Assembly (NCBI GenBank): GCA_963830725.1
Contig: CAWHNO010000007.1
Span: 62,001-126,000, forward strand
From: DASSUW01 sp963830725
GTDB lineage: Bacteria; Actinomycetota; Thermoleophilia; Solirubrobacterales; Solirubrobacteraceae
Reading direction: 5' to 3'
DNA: 64,000 bases
The notes under the pieces were generated by a model. The model made no database searches, had not been told where the DNA came from, and was given only the letters and a program-made list of their open reading frames with translations. Below, piece after piece: positions 53,571 through 62,278 of this stretch (positions are counted from its first letter, which is position 1; each line of letters starts with the position of its first letter). The position numbers and the translations under genes were made by a program.

Positions 53571-53979
53571 CTATCTGTCCCGATGAGTGATGACTGCGAT
53601 GTGCGGGCGGCGATCGGCGAGCGGCGCACGGCGAGACGTAGGTCGGTTGTGAGCAGGGGCTGCGCCGTCGCCTCGGCGAGCGCGACGAAAACGCCGTCGT
53701 CGATGGTGAGGGTTCTCGCGGAGGTGCCAGGCGCGCACGAGCAGCGGCTCGACCCAGTCTCCTGTACGCCGAGGTCAGAAAGTCGGCAAGCGCGGCCTCT
53801 GCGCGGCGGCGGTCGAGCGCACCGTCGCTGACTTTCGCGCGCAAAACGCGACCGACTTCGACCCACAGCAGGCCCGGCGCGAGCAAGCCCGGCTCACCGT
53901 CAAGCAGCATGCCGCGCAGCACGCGCCCCGGCCCGGTGTCGAGGACGACATCAAGGCACGCGGAGCTGTCGAGGACCAT
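53571..53979 (-). CDS. PIN-domain toxin, VapC-like (frame breaks)
   Basis: A probable Mg-dependent ribonuclease toxin of about 135 residues. Acidic residues of the PIN site are in MVLDSSACLDVVLDTGPG, LLWVEVGRVLRAKVSDGA and TIDDGVFVALAEATAQPL followed by LTTDLRLA. One indel near 53745 shifts the frame between the second and third acidic blocks, and a second near 53620 may set the true end (HIAVITHRDR). The ATG shares a base with the antitoxin stop (TGATG), which fits a vapBC/fitAB operon. If the breaks were real the toxin would be dead. Confidence 0.8.
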
Positions 53980-54209
53980 CAAGCGCGGTCGCGCATGCGG
54001 CGAACCGTGTCGGCCAGCGGCTCGCTCAGGCGCGGGCGACCACGACTCTCGATGCGCTCGAACAGCTCGCGGCGCGACGGGCGAGCCGCCATCCGGTCAA
54101 GTTCCTCGCGAACGAGGTCCGACAGCGAACGCCCCTCGCGCGCCGCGCGCGCCTTCAAGGCTCGGTGGGTCTCGTTGCTGAGGTTGCGAACTTGAAGATT
54201 TTGGCTCAT
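53979..54209 (-). CDS. Ribbon-helix-helix antitoxin, FitA/VapB-like
   Basis: A 76-residue antitoxin. The N-terminus MSQNLQVRNLSNETHRALKA then AREGRSLSDLVREELDRMAA is an RHH DNA-binding fold. The C-terminal half (SRRELFERIESRGRPRL; DTVRRMRDRA) should wrap the PIN toxin. The chosen ATG at 54209 lies inside a 34-base palindrome that is its likely operator; an open frame extends upstream through it and is less plausible. Intact frame. Confidence 0.88.
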   Translation of the reverse strand: MSQNLQVRNLSNETHRALKARAAREGRSLSDLVREELDRMAARPSRRELFERIESRGRPRLSEPLADTVRRMRDRA

Positions 54210-54240
54210 GCACGACGCACCATAGCATGCGTCGTGCATG
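54207..54240. promoter_or_regulatory. Perfect 13-bp inverted repeat operator of the toxin-antitoxin pair
   Basis: catgcacgacgca (54207-54219) and tgcgtcgtgcatg (54228-54240) are perfect inverses with 8 bases between. The left arm includes the antitoxin start codon, and a TATGGT -10-like hexamer on the minus strand lies in the centre. Bound antitoxin would block both transcription and translation start. Confidence 0.75.
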
Positions 54241-54278
54241 AACGGGCCTTGACTCAGCACACCGCGTTAGGGCTGTGG

Positions 54279-55036
54279 CTAGGGCAGGGGTACTTCGGCG
54301 CCGTCCTCGGGGACGGTGACCCGCTCGGTCAGCTCCTCCTCGTGCAGCCGCTGGTGGAGGTCGGCGCGCGTCTGCGGGCAGTGGTTGATCGCCTCGAGGT
54401 GGACCGCTACCACGCGCGCGTCCGGCGCGTGACGGGCGACCGCCACGACGTCGTCGGCCGTCATCACGATCGGATCGCCCTCGAGGAAGCGCGCGCCGCC
54501 GGCGTTGACGACCACGACGTCGGGTGGTGGCCGTCGATCGCGTCGGCCACCTCGTCGCACCAGATCGTGTCGCCGGCGACGTAGAGCACCGGCTCGCCGG
54601 GCGCCTCGAGCACGAAGCCGGACACCGGCGCCATCTGCGCGCCGATCTCGCCCGTGCCGTGTCGGCCGGCGGTGCGGGCGATCCGCACGTCGTCCCAGTC
54701 GAGCGCGTCGGCGACCGGCCGGACGTCCTCGAAGCCGTGCCCGCGCAGCGTCTCGACGTCCTCGGGCTGGCAGAACACCGGCAGGTCCTTCGGCAGCAGG
54801 CCGATCGCGGTCGCGTCGAGGTGGTCGCGGTGCAGGTGCGTGACGAGCGCGGCGTCGAGCCCCTTGACGACGACCTCGGCCGGCTCGGGCAGCTCGACCA
54901 GCGGATTGCGGACCGGGTTCGCGGTGTCCTCCACCGGCGGGCGGGCGCCCGCCGGGTCGAGCATCGGGTCGACGAGCAGGCAGCGCCCCGCGGCCTTCAC
55001 GTGCAGCGTCGCGTTGCGGATCAGACGCAGGCGCAT
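54279..55036 (-). CDS. Metallo-beta-lactamase fold hydrolase, UlaG/UPF0173-like (frame break)
   Basis: A zinc or manganese hydrolase of about 252 residues. It starts MRLRLIRNATLHVKAAGRCL then LLVDPMLDP, as lactonase-like members do. The metal motif is VTHLHRDHLDATAIG, further ligands lie near GRHGTGEIG and YVAGDTIWCDEVADAI, and the end reads VAVHLEAINHCPQTRAD with the late His. One indel near 54535 falls before DVVVVNAGGARF. Substrate unknown. TACGCT (55046-55051) ends 9 bases before the ATG. Confidence 0.88.
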
Positions 55037-55062
55037 CCCGCCTGAAGCGTACCCTCGGGCCG
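55037..55062. promoter_or_regulatory. Overlapping divergent -10 elements
   Basis: In 26 bases, TACGCT (55046-55051, minus) serves the hydrolase and TACCCT (55050-55055, plus) ends 7 bases before the methyltransferase GTG. The boxes overlap by two bases, so the two promoters probably exclude each other. Confidence 0.45.
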
Positions 55063-55668
55063 GTGCGCGGCCACTACGAGGACTTCTGGGCCGACGCACC
55101 CGCGGATCCCGAGCCGTGGGCGTGGGAGCGCCGGCGCGCGCTGCTGCTCGGCGAGGCCCGGCCGGGCGAGCGCGTGCTCGATCTCGGCTGCGGCGCGGGG
55201 CGGTTCGTCGCGGCGCTGCGCGACGCGGGCGCGGAGCCGGTCGGCGTCGAGCTCGCGGAGGCGGCGCTCGAGCGCGCGCGGGTCAACGCTCCCGGCGCGG
55301 ACCTGCGTCGGCTGGCCGACGACGGGTCGCTGCCGCTCGAGCACGCGAGCGTCGATCTCGTCTGGTGCTCGGAGGTGCTCGAGCACGTGGCCGACACGGC
55401 GCACCTGCTGCTCGAGGTCCGTCGCGTGCTGCGGCCCGGCGGGCGGCTGCTGGCGACCGTGCCGTTCCACGGCCGGGTGAAGGCGGCGCTGATCTCGCTC
55501 GGGCGCTTCGAGGCGCACTTCGACCCGCTCGGCCAGCACCTGCGCTTCTACACGCGCGGCTCGCTGACGGGCACGCTCGAGCACGCGGGGTTCGACGACG
55601 TGCGCGTCAGCGCGTGGGGCCCGCCGCTCCTGCGGACCGGGCTCACGGCGCGGGCGGCGCGCCGGTAG
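55063..55668 (+). CDS. Class I SAM-dependent methyltransferase
   Basis: A 201-residue methyltransferase in an intact frame. Motif I is ERVLDLGCGAGRFVAALRDA, acidic loop PVGVELAEAALERAR, motif IV LVWCSEVLEHVADTAHLL, and LRPGGRLLATVPFHGRVK is the post-motif strand. It resembles methyltransferases found in polysaccharide loci, and it lies at the border of one, but the acceptor is unknown. It converges on the Wzy-like gene with a 26-base overlap. Confidence 0.87.
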   Translation: MRGHYEDFWADAPADPEPWAWERRRALLLGEARPGERVLDLGCGAGRFVAALRDAGAEPVGVELAEAALERARVNAPGADLRRLADDGSLPLEHASVDLVWCSEVLEHVADTAHLLLEVRRVLRPGGRLLATVPFHGRVKAALISLGRFEAHFDPLGQHLRFYTRGSLTGTLEHAGFDDVRVSAWGPPLLRTGLTARAARR

Positions 55669-57769
55669 CGGCGGCGCGGCTGGCCTCGACCACGTCCGAC
55701 GTCGAGGTCGGGGACTGCGGATCGAGGTAGTAGGCGGCCTGGAAGGCGTCCAGCGCGCCCTTGGGGTCGTTGAGCGTCGACAGGCGCAGGCGGCCGAGCC
55801 GGCGCCACGTCTCGGCGTTGGCGGGCTGGAGCTCGACCGCCCGCTCGAGCGTCGCCTCGGCCTCCTGGGTCCGCCCGCGCGCCTCCTCGATCGCGGCCAG
55901 CTCGAACAGCGGATCGACCGAGAGCGGGTTGCGCTCCGTCGCGATGCGCGCGATCTCGGCCGCCGCCTCCGGCTGGCCAAGGTCGAGCCGCTCGAACGCG
56001 GCGTCGCCGGCGTGCACGGCTCGCACCGGCTGGTACGCCGTCCACGATGCCGCCAGGGCGATGGCGATCACGGTCAGCACGGCGAGCGCGCGCAGCGGCG
56101 GCACGCGCCGGCCGAGCCGCGCGAGCCGGCTGGCGTGCGGCCACGGCGAGCGCCTCGGGCCGGGCGCGCCGTCGGGGTGCTCGAGCCGGGCCCGCAGCGG
56201 CCCGCGCCCGACGACCCAGCCGGCGCACAGGGCGGCGACGCCGGCGTTGGCGGGGACGAACCACGTCCAGTCGACCAGCGAGTGGACCGCGAACACCAGC
56301 ACGACGACGACCAGCGTGAGCATCCCGATCCGCTCGGCGTCGTACGGCAGGCCGCGGTCGCCCGGCCACACGCCGGTCGCGCGCGCCGCGGCCAGCAGCC
56401 ACGCCCCCGCGGCCAGCAGCGACACGATCAGCCCCACCCAGCCGAGGTCGGCGAGCGTCTGGACCACGTAGCCGTGCGCGTGGCGGACCGTCAGCGCGTC
56501 GGTGCGGAAGCGGGTGCGCACGGTCGCGTACGCGCCCGCGCCGGAGCCGAGCCACTTCTCGGTGGCGTGGATGTCGAGCGCCTCGCGCCAGTAGCGCGCG
56601 CGCACCGACGAGGTCGCGGTCAGGCGGTCCGGCGTGTTGGCCGGCGTCTTCGCGTTGGGGTCGGTGAGCTGGGTCCACGCCTTCGAGACCTGGCCGGAGA
56701 CCCCGCCCTCGGCGGTGGCGAGCGCGATCAGGCCGATCACGGGGATCAGCGCGAGCACGGCGAGCGCGCCGCGGCCGGCCAGGCGCCGCTGGCGCGCGGT
56801 CGGCGGGCGCTCGGCGGCGGCGAAGTGGACGGCGAGCCCGGCGACCAGCAGCACGGACGCCATCAGCAGCAGCAGCGCGCCGAACTCGTGTCCGGCGTCG
56901 ACGCGCGCGGCGATCGGCGCGCGGTCGGTGGTCAGCCCGTCCTGCGAGAACGCCCACGCGATCACCGGGCCGGCGACGAGGACGCTCGCGGCCAGGGCGA
57001 CCAGCGCCCGCAGCCGCAGCGGCACGAGCAGGAACCACGCGCCGACGCCGAGCACGAGCGCGACCAGCGCCCCGCGCGAGTACGCCAGCATCAGGCACAC
57101 CAGCAGCAGGCCGATCGCCGGCCACGCCAGCGCGTTGACCGCGGCGTGGCCGGAGCGGCGGGCGGCGAGCCACAGCATCGGCGGCACGCCGAGCGCCGCC
57201 ATCAGCCCGACCGAGTTCCAGTAGGCGAACGGCTCGCGCAGCCGCGCGTAGGTCTCCTCTCCCGCGAGCGCCGCGGGGAACACCTTGGTCAGCAGCGCCC
57301 ACGCGCACACGAGCAGGCAGCCGAGGCCGACGCCGACCAGCACCGCCGGCCAGCGCTGCGGAGCCAGCCGCACGAACGCGATGCCGGCCGCGAACAGCGC
57401 GAGGTAGGCGAACGTGCGGTCCGCCTCGATCCAGGAGTCCCCGGGGGCGAGAGACCACAACACGGAGAGTGCCGTCAGGCCGGCGAGCGCCGCGAAGGCG
57501 AGCAGCGGCCCGCCGCCGTAGAGCGGCGCCTCCTTGGTCCACGGCCGCTGGATCAGCGCCGCCACCACGAGCGCCGCGCTGCCGAGGATGAGCGCGATCA
57601 GGACGTTGGTCGTGCGCTCGAGCCGCAGGCCGCCGGCGGCGGCGAACGAGACAGCGGCGATCGCGGCCGCGATGCCGGCGGCCACCATCCCGTTGCCCGC
57701 GATCTGCGGGAGCGGGATCGTGACCGTGCGCCGCTGCGGGCGGCTAACCGGATCGACCAGGGAGGACAC
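55643..57769 (-). CDS. O-antigen ligase/polymerase (Wzy-like) with C-terminal TPR repeats
   Basis: A 708-residue polytopic membrane protein, intact. About twelve helices run from MVAAGIAAAIAAVSFAAAGG to SWTAYQPVRAVHAGD. The Wzy_C signature region is around RARYWREALDIHATEKWLGS, with VRHAHGYVVQTLADLGWVGL. After the last helix, TPR-like repeats follow (EAEATLERAVELQPANAETW; GALDAFQAAYYLDPQSP). Such proteins polymerise or ligate lipid-linked glycans on the outer membrane face. It overlaps the small secreted protein upstream by 26 bases, which suggests a shared operon. Confidence 0.88.
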   Translation of the reverse strand: MSSLVDPVSRPQRRTVTIPLPQIAGNGMVAAGIAAAIAAVSFAAAGGLRLERTTNVLIALILGSAALVVAALIQRPWTKEAPLYGGGPLLAFAALAGLTALSVLWSLAPGDSWIEADRTFAYLALFAAGIAFVRLAPQRWPAVLVGVGLGCLLVCAWALLTKVFPAALAGEETYARLREPFAYWNSVGLMAALGVPPMLWLAARRSGHAAVNALAWPAIGLLLVCLMLAYSRGALVALVLGVGAWFLLVPLRLRALVALAASVLVAGPVIAWAFSQDGLTTDRAPIAARVDAGHEFGALLLLMASVLLVAGLAVHFAAAERPPTARQRRLAGRGALAVLALIPVIGLIALATAEGGVSGQVSKAWTQLTDPNAKTPANTPDRLTATSSVRARYWREALDIHATEKWLGSGAGAYATVRTRFRTDALTVRHAHGYVVQTLADLGWVGLIVSLLAAGAWLLAAARATGVWPGDRGLPYDAERIGMLTLVVVVLVFAVHSLVDWTWFVPANAGVAALCAGWVVGRGPLRARLEHPDGAPGPRRSPWPHASRLARLGRRVPPLRALAVLTVIAIALAASWTAYQPVRAVHAGDAAFERLDLGQPEAAAEIARIATERNPLSVDPLFELAAIEEARGRTQEAEATLERAVELQPANAETWRRLGRLRLSTLNDPKGALDAFQAAYYLDPQSPTSTSDVVEASRAAATGAPPAP

Positions 57770-58307
57770 GTCGGGTGATCGCGGCGAGCTCGGGCGCGCG
57801 CCGGCGGATCATCGGCACGAGACCGGCGACCGCCGCTGCGGCGAGCAGCGCCAGCATCACGAGCAGCGTGGGCGGCAGGTCGTTGCGCAGCGTCGACTCG
57901 CCGGGCGTGACCGGGCGGCCCGCGATCTCGAGCGGCACCTCGCCGGCCTGCGCCGCCTCCTCGATGGCCTGCTTGTCGGCCTCGGTCGAGGGGGTCAGCG
58001 GCGCACCGCCCTCGCCGCCGCCGGTGCCGCCGATGCCGCCGTGCGTGCCGGCGGTGCCGCCGCCCGATCCCGAGTCTCCGCCGGCGCGGCTCAGCAGCGC
58101 ACGCGTCAGGACGTCACGGCAGTCGGTGTACTGGTCGAGATCGTCCGGGATGTTGTTGCGCGCATCACGGATCTCGCGCGCCGTGTAGTCGCCGGTGAGC
58201 TGCCCCGACTGGCACTCGCGCAGGATCTTGTTGCGGGTCGCGTCGGCGTACGCGGTCGGCGCAGCCAGCAGGAGCGCCAGCAGGGCGATGAGAGCCGGGC
58301 GCAGCAT
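57744..58307 (-). CDS. Secreted protein with Gly-rich linker and C-terminal membrane helix
   Basis: A 187-residue protein. A signal peptide (MLRPALIALLALLLAAPTAY then ADA) is followed by a small domain, NKILRECQSGQLTGDYTARE, with two cysteines (EC and DC), then a Gly/Thr/Ser-rich linker (GGTAGTHGGIGGTGGGEGG). A late membrane helix (LPPTLLVMLALLAAAAVAGL) precedes a basic tail. Family unknown to me. It overlaps the Wzy-like gene, and the TPR part of that protein could face it outside the membrane, so a helper role in glycan assembly is a fair guess. Confidence 0.75.
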   Translation of the reverse strand: MLRPALIALLALLLAAPTAYADATRNKILRECQSGQLTGDYTAREIRDARNNIPDDLDQYTDCRDVLTRALLSRAGGDSGSGGGTAGTHGGIGGTGGGEGGAPLTPSTEADKQAIEEAAQAGEVPLEIAGRPVTPGESTLRNDLPPTLLVMLALLAAAAVAGLVPMIRRRAPELAAITRRVLPGRSG

Positions 58308-58320
58308 GAAGCGGAGCACG

Positions 58321-59397
58321 CTAGCAGCCACTTTCCGAGCGTCCGGCGCCTGCCGCGGCGAGCGCGCGCGCCATTCCCGCGGCCCACGCGTCATGCGTGT
58401 AGGAGGCCACGGCGGCGCGCCCCGCGGCGCCCGAGGCGCTCGCGCAGCGCGCCGTCGTCGTGCAGGCGCCGGAGGGCGCGCGCGAGCGCGTCGTCGTCGC
58501 CCGCGGGGACGATCAGGCCGGTGCGTTCGTGCTCGATCAGGCCGCCGGCGGCGGCGCCGACGGCGTCGGTGGCGATCACGGGGACTCCCTGGTTGAAGGC
58601 CTCGTTGGCGACCAGCCCCCACGGCTCGCGGAAGTCGCGCGTGGGGATGGACGGTAGGACCACAACATCGGAGCCGGCGTAGAAGTTGCGCAGCTTCTCC
58701 GGGCCGACCGCGTCCTCGAGCACGGCCGCGCCGGTGGCGGCGGCCCGGGCTCGGATCGGGCCGCCGCCGACCAGAACCAGCGCGGCTGATGGTGCTGACA
58801 AGCCTGAGGAACGCCAGGCCCGAAGGAGCACCGCGACCCCCTTTTCCCGCGCCAGACGCCCGGCAAACATCGCCTGGAAGGGAGCACGCCGCTCTGGGCG
58901 CGCGGGCGCTGACCAGAACGCGTTGTCGACGCTCTGGGGCGCTTCCACCACCGGGCCCCGCGCGCCCTTGGCTCGCGCACGTAGGCGCTCACATGCGGCC
59001 CGTAGGTGGCGATCGCGTCGGCGTGGCGATAGAGGTGTCTCGTCGGAAGGTAGGAGAGCGCGTGCGCGGGGGTGCGGGGATGCGCCCAGATCGTCGCCCA
59101 CAGCACGAACGGGACACCGGCGCGGCGCGCGCCCGCATAGGCGGCCGGCAGTGCGACGCGGCCCGACAGTCCGGCGACGACGGCGCGGAAGCGGCCCGAG
59201 GCCGCGAGCCGCAGCACGCCGCGCTCGGGCGGCCGCACGACGGGGAACGGCAGCTCGCCGTCGCCCGCTCCGCCGCCGTGGCGCACGCCGCCGCCGATCA
59301 GCGCGAACACCACGTCCTCGCGCTCGTGCAGCGCCGCGAACGCGCCGACGCGGAACGGCGGCGCGTGGTTGGTCACGAACAGGACCGGCCGGCTCAT
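58321..59397 (-). CDS. Glycosyltransferase family 4-like (frame breaks)
   Basis: A GT-B fold sugar transferase of about 355 residues. The N-domain reads MSRPVLFVTNHAPPFRVGAF and PTRHLYRHADAIATYGPHVS. The C-domain has FAGRLAREKGVAVLLRAW, LVGGGPIRARA and LPSIPTRDFREPWGLVANEA, where the E-x7-E motif sits, followed by FNQGVPVIATDAVGAAAGGL. A break near 58985 joins the domains and one near 58420 restores the C-terminal helix (SYTHDAWAAGMARALAAA). Its ATG overlaps the stop of the next transferase. It should add one residue of the exopolysaccharide repeat. Confidence 0.87.
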
Positions 59398-60320
59398 CGC
59401 GGCTCGAAGCTCTCGCGTCCGTCGAGCGAGATCGAGCGCCGCAGCCAGGCCGGCAGGCGGTCGGCGTTGCTGCCCAGGCTGCGTCCCAGCGCGCGCGCCG
59501 TGTGATGCATCAGCGAGCGCAGCGTCTGCTCCTCGTCGCCTTCCCGGCGCATGAACGCGCGATCGGCCGCCACGTCGTTGCGCACGCGCGCCGCGATGTA
59601 GCGCGGCGTCAGCGGCTCCCGGTGCCCGTACACCTCGGCGAGCGCGCGGAAGTCGTCGAAGTACCGGCCCAGCGCCTGCCGCGGCGGGTAGTCGTGCGAG
59701 TGCACGACCGCCGCCTCCGCCAGGTAGGCCTTGGCCAGGCCGCCGGCGAGCATGTCGCGCGCGAGCTGCTGATCCTCGGCGTACGGCACCGGGCGGAAGG
59801 GAAAGCGCTCCCACGCCCAGCGCGCGACGGCGCCGTTCGCGCTGCTGAAGAACGCCGCCGGCCCGGGGCCGGCCACGCCGCGGTCGACCCGCTCGGAGCC
59901 GAAGCCGTCGAAGTACTCCCGCAGCTCGCGCCGGACCATCGGGCTGGCGTCCGGCCGCGGGAGGTAGGGGCCGGTGACCAGCGCGACGTCGTCGGCCAGC
60001 GTGAAGCCGCGCAGCAGCGCCGCCAGCCAGCCCGCGTGGGCCGGGCGCGAGTCCTGGGTGAGGAACGCGACATGGTCGCCGGCGGCCAGCTCCATCAGCC
60101 GGTTGCGGGTGCCGCCGTGCGAGAACTCGGCCCGCGAGATCTCCACGACGCGCGCGCCATGGCGGCGGGCGAGCTCGCGCGACCCGTCGGTCGAGCCGGA
60201 GTCGATCACGAGCAGCTCGACCTCGCGGTCGATCTCCTGCTCGCCGACCGCGGAGAGCACCTCGCCGAGCAGCGGGCCGCCGTCGAGCACGGGCAGCGCG
60301 ACGGTCACGATGGGCGCCAT
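59394..60320 (-). CDS. Glycosyltransferase family 2 (rhamnosyltransferase-like)
   Basis: A 308-residue GT-A fold transferase, intact. The start IVTVALPVLDGGPLLGEVLS, ELLVIDSGSTDGSRELARRH with the nucleotide Asp, the metal motif in HVAFLTQDSRPAHAGWLAAL and the acceptor region PYAEDQQLARDMLAGGLAK are typical of rhamnosyl-type GT2 enzymes. It is coupled by ATGA to the downstream GT4 gene. Sugar specificity is inferred only from resemblance. Confidence 0.9.
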   Translation of the reverse strand: MAPIVTVALPVLDGGPLLGEVLSAVGEQEIDREVELLVIDSGSTDGSRELARRHGARVVEISRAEFSHGGTRNRLMELAAGDHVAFLTQDSRPAHAGWLAALLRGFTLADDVALVTGPYLPRPDASPMVRRELREYFDGFGSERVDRGVAGPGPAAFFSSANGAVARWAWERFPFRPVPYAEDQQLARDMLAGGLAKAYLAEAAVVHSHDYPPRQALGRYFDDFRALAEVYGHREPLTPRYIAARVRNDVAADRAFMRREGDEEQTLRSLMHHTARALGRSLGSNADRLPAWLRRSISLDGRESFEPR

Positions 60321-60340
60321 GGCGAACCTATGATGGCGGC
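60321..60340. promoter_or_regulatory. Divergent promoters between two glycosyltransferase genes
   Basis: On the plus strand TATGAT (60329-60334) ends 6 bases before the GTG at 60341. On the minus strand TAGGTT (60325-60330) ends 4 bases before the opposing ATG. Only 20 bases separate the two start codons. Confidence 0.45.
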
Positions 60341-61133
60341 GTGGCGCTCGACGTCGCGATCCAGCTCGTCAACTACCGCACGCGCGAGCACCTCGAGGCG
60401 TGCCTGCCGACCGTGCTCGCCGACGCGCCGGAGGCGCGGGTCCTGGTGCTCGACAACGCGTCCGGCGACGACCTGTCCGAGCTCGCCGCGCGGCACCCGC
60501 AGGTCGAGTTCGTGGCCGGCGAGCGCAACCTCGGCTTCGGGGCCGGCCACAACCTGCTGGCGGCGCGCCACGACGCGCGGGCAGCTGCTGTTCCTCAACC
60601 CCGACACGCGGTTCATCGAGCCGCGCACGGTCGAGCGGCTGCTCGCCGCGCTGGACGGCGACGTGCACGCCGTCGGGCCGCAGCTGGTCGGGGCGACCGG
60701 CGAGTGGGACCCGCGCGACCACGGCGAGCTGCGCGGCTTCCGCGCGCGCGTCGCCCAGGCCGCGGGCACCAGCCACTACCGGCGGCGCGACGAGCCGGCC
60801 GACGCCGCCTGGGTGTCCGGCGCCGCGTGCCTGGTCGCGCGGCACGCGTTCGACGGCGTCGGCGGCTTCGACCCGGGCTTCTTCCTCTACAAGGAGGAGG
60901 AGGACCTGTTCCTGCGGATCCGGCATGCCGGCGGGCGCGTGCGCTACCTGCCGTCGGTGCGCGTGCGGCACGACGGCGCCGCCGTCGCCTCGCGCGAGGT
61001 CCACATGCCCGACTCGGCGGCGCGCTTCGCGGACAAGCACATCCGCTCGCGCGTCCAGCGGCGCGTGATGCCGCACGTGCATCACGCGGTGGCGGTCTGG
61101 GGCGGGCGGCTCGACCGCCTGTTGGGACACTGA
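60341..61133 (+). CDS. Glycosyltransferase family 2 (WcaA/rhamnosyl-like; frame break)
   Basis: About 263 residues. It reads VAIQLVNYRTREHLEACLPT, RVLVLDNASGDDLSELAARH, ERNLGFGAGHNLLAARHDA, then after dropping a C near 60575 GQLLFLNPDTRFIEP with the DxD-like metal site. VSGAACLVARHAFDGVGGFD and FFLYKEEEDLFLRIRHAGGR follow, the classic ExDlclR region of this family. The GTG start is supported by TATGAT 6 bases upstream. It probably adds a deoxyhexose to the lipid-linked glycan. Confidence 0.9.
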
Positions 61134-61179
61134 CCGGCGGCCGCCTCAACCGTCCCTGCACGCGCGGTAGGGGGCGCCG

Positions 61180-62278
61180 TTGATCCTCCTCGTGCACAAC
61201 CGCTATCGCGCCCCCGGCGGGGAGGAGCGCGCGGTCGAGGACCTCGCGTGGCTGATCCGCACCGAGCTCGGCGAGCCGGCCGCCGTCCTCGAGCGCGACT
61301 CGGAGGGGCTCGACCCCCTGCGGGCCGCGGCGGGCCTGCTCGGCGGCGGGCTGCGGCCGACCGCCGTCGGCGACTACGTGCGGCGCAGCGGCGCCCGGGT
61401 CGTCCACGCCCACAACGTCTGGCCGTGGTTCGGCTGGCGCGCGCTGGCCGCCGCCCGCGAGGCCGGCGCCCGCGTCGTGCTGCACCTGCACAACTACCGG
61501 CTCGTGTGCGCGGTCGCCACCTGCTTCACGCGCGGCGAGGACTGCACGCGCTGCCAGGGGCGCAACACGCTGCCGGGCGTGCGGCTGAACTGCCGCGGCT
61601 CGCGCGCCGAGGCGGTCGTCTACGGGGCCTCGCTGTCGCTGTGGCAGCGGCGACTGGCCGAGTCCGTCGACGCCTTCGTGGTGCCCAGCGCCTTCGCTCT
61701 GCGGCGCCTGGAGGAGCTGCGCGCGCCGCTCGGCGGGCGCGCCCGGGTGATCCCGTCGGTCCAGCGCTCGTTCGCGTCGGCGTCGAGCGCCGCGGCCGGG
61801 CGCTTCGCGCTGGCCGCCGGGCGGCTGACGCCGGAGAAGGGCTTCGCCGACGCGGTCGCGGCGTGCCGTGCGGCCGGCGTGCCGCTGGTGGTGGCCGGCG
61901 CCGGACCGCAGCTCGAGGAGCTGCGCGCGAGCGCCCCGGACGTGCGCTTCACCGGCCGCGTCTCGCCGGCCGAGCTGGCGGCGCTGCGGCGCGAGGCCGC
62001 GCTCGCGATCGTCCCCTCGCGCTACGCCGAGATCCTGCCGCTGGCCGCGCTGGAGGCGATGGCCGCCGGGCTGCCGGTCGTCGCCGCGGACACCGGCGGG
62101 CTGGCCGAGACCGTGCCCGACGAGGGGCTGTACCCGCCGGGCGACGTGGGCGCGCTGACCGAGCGGGTGCGCGCGCTGTACGGCGATGCCGCCGCCGGCG
62201 AGCCGGGCGCTCGAGCGCGCCCGGGCGCGGTTCGCCCCCGCGGTCGTCGCGGCCCAGCTGCGCGAGCTGTACGGCTAG
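61180..62278 (+). CDS. Glycosyltransferase family 4 (frame break near end)
   Basis: A GT-B transferase of about 365 residues. The TTG start gives MILLVHNRYRAPGGEERAVE, which matches GT4 enzymes that open with this Gly-Gly-Glu-Glu element. Middle parts include VVHAHNVWPWFGWRALAAA, VLHLHNYRLVCAVATCFTRG and a cysteine cluster (CTRCQGRNTLPGV). The C-domain shows AAGRLTPEKGFADAVAA, VVAGAGPQLEELRA and ALEAMAAGLPVVAADTGGL. One extra G near 62205 precedes ALERARARFAP and the stop. Its stop interlocks with the convergent dehydrogenase stop in CTAG (62275-62278). Confidence 0.9.
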
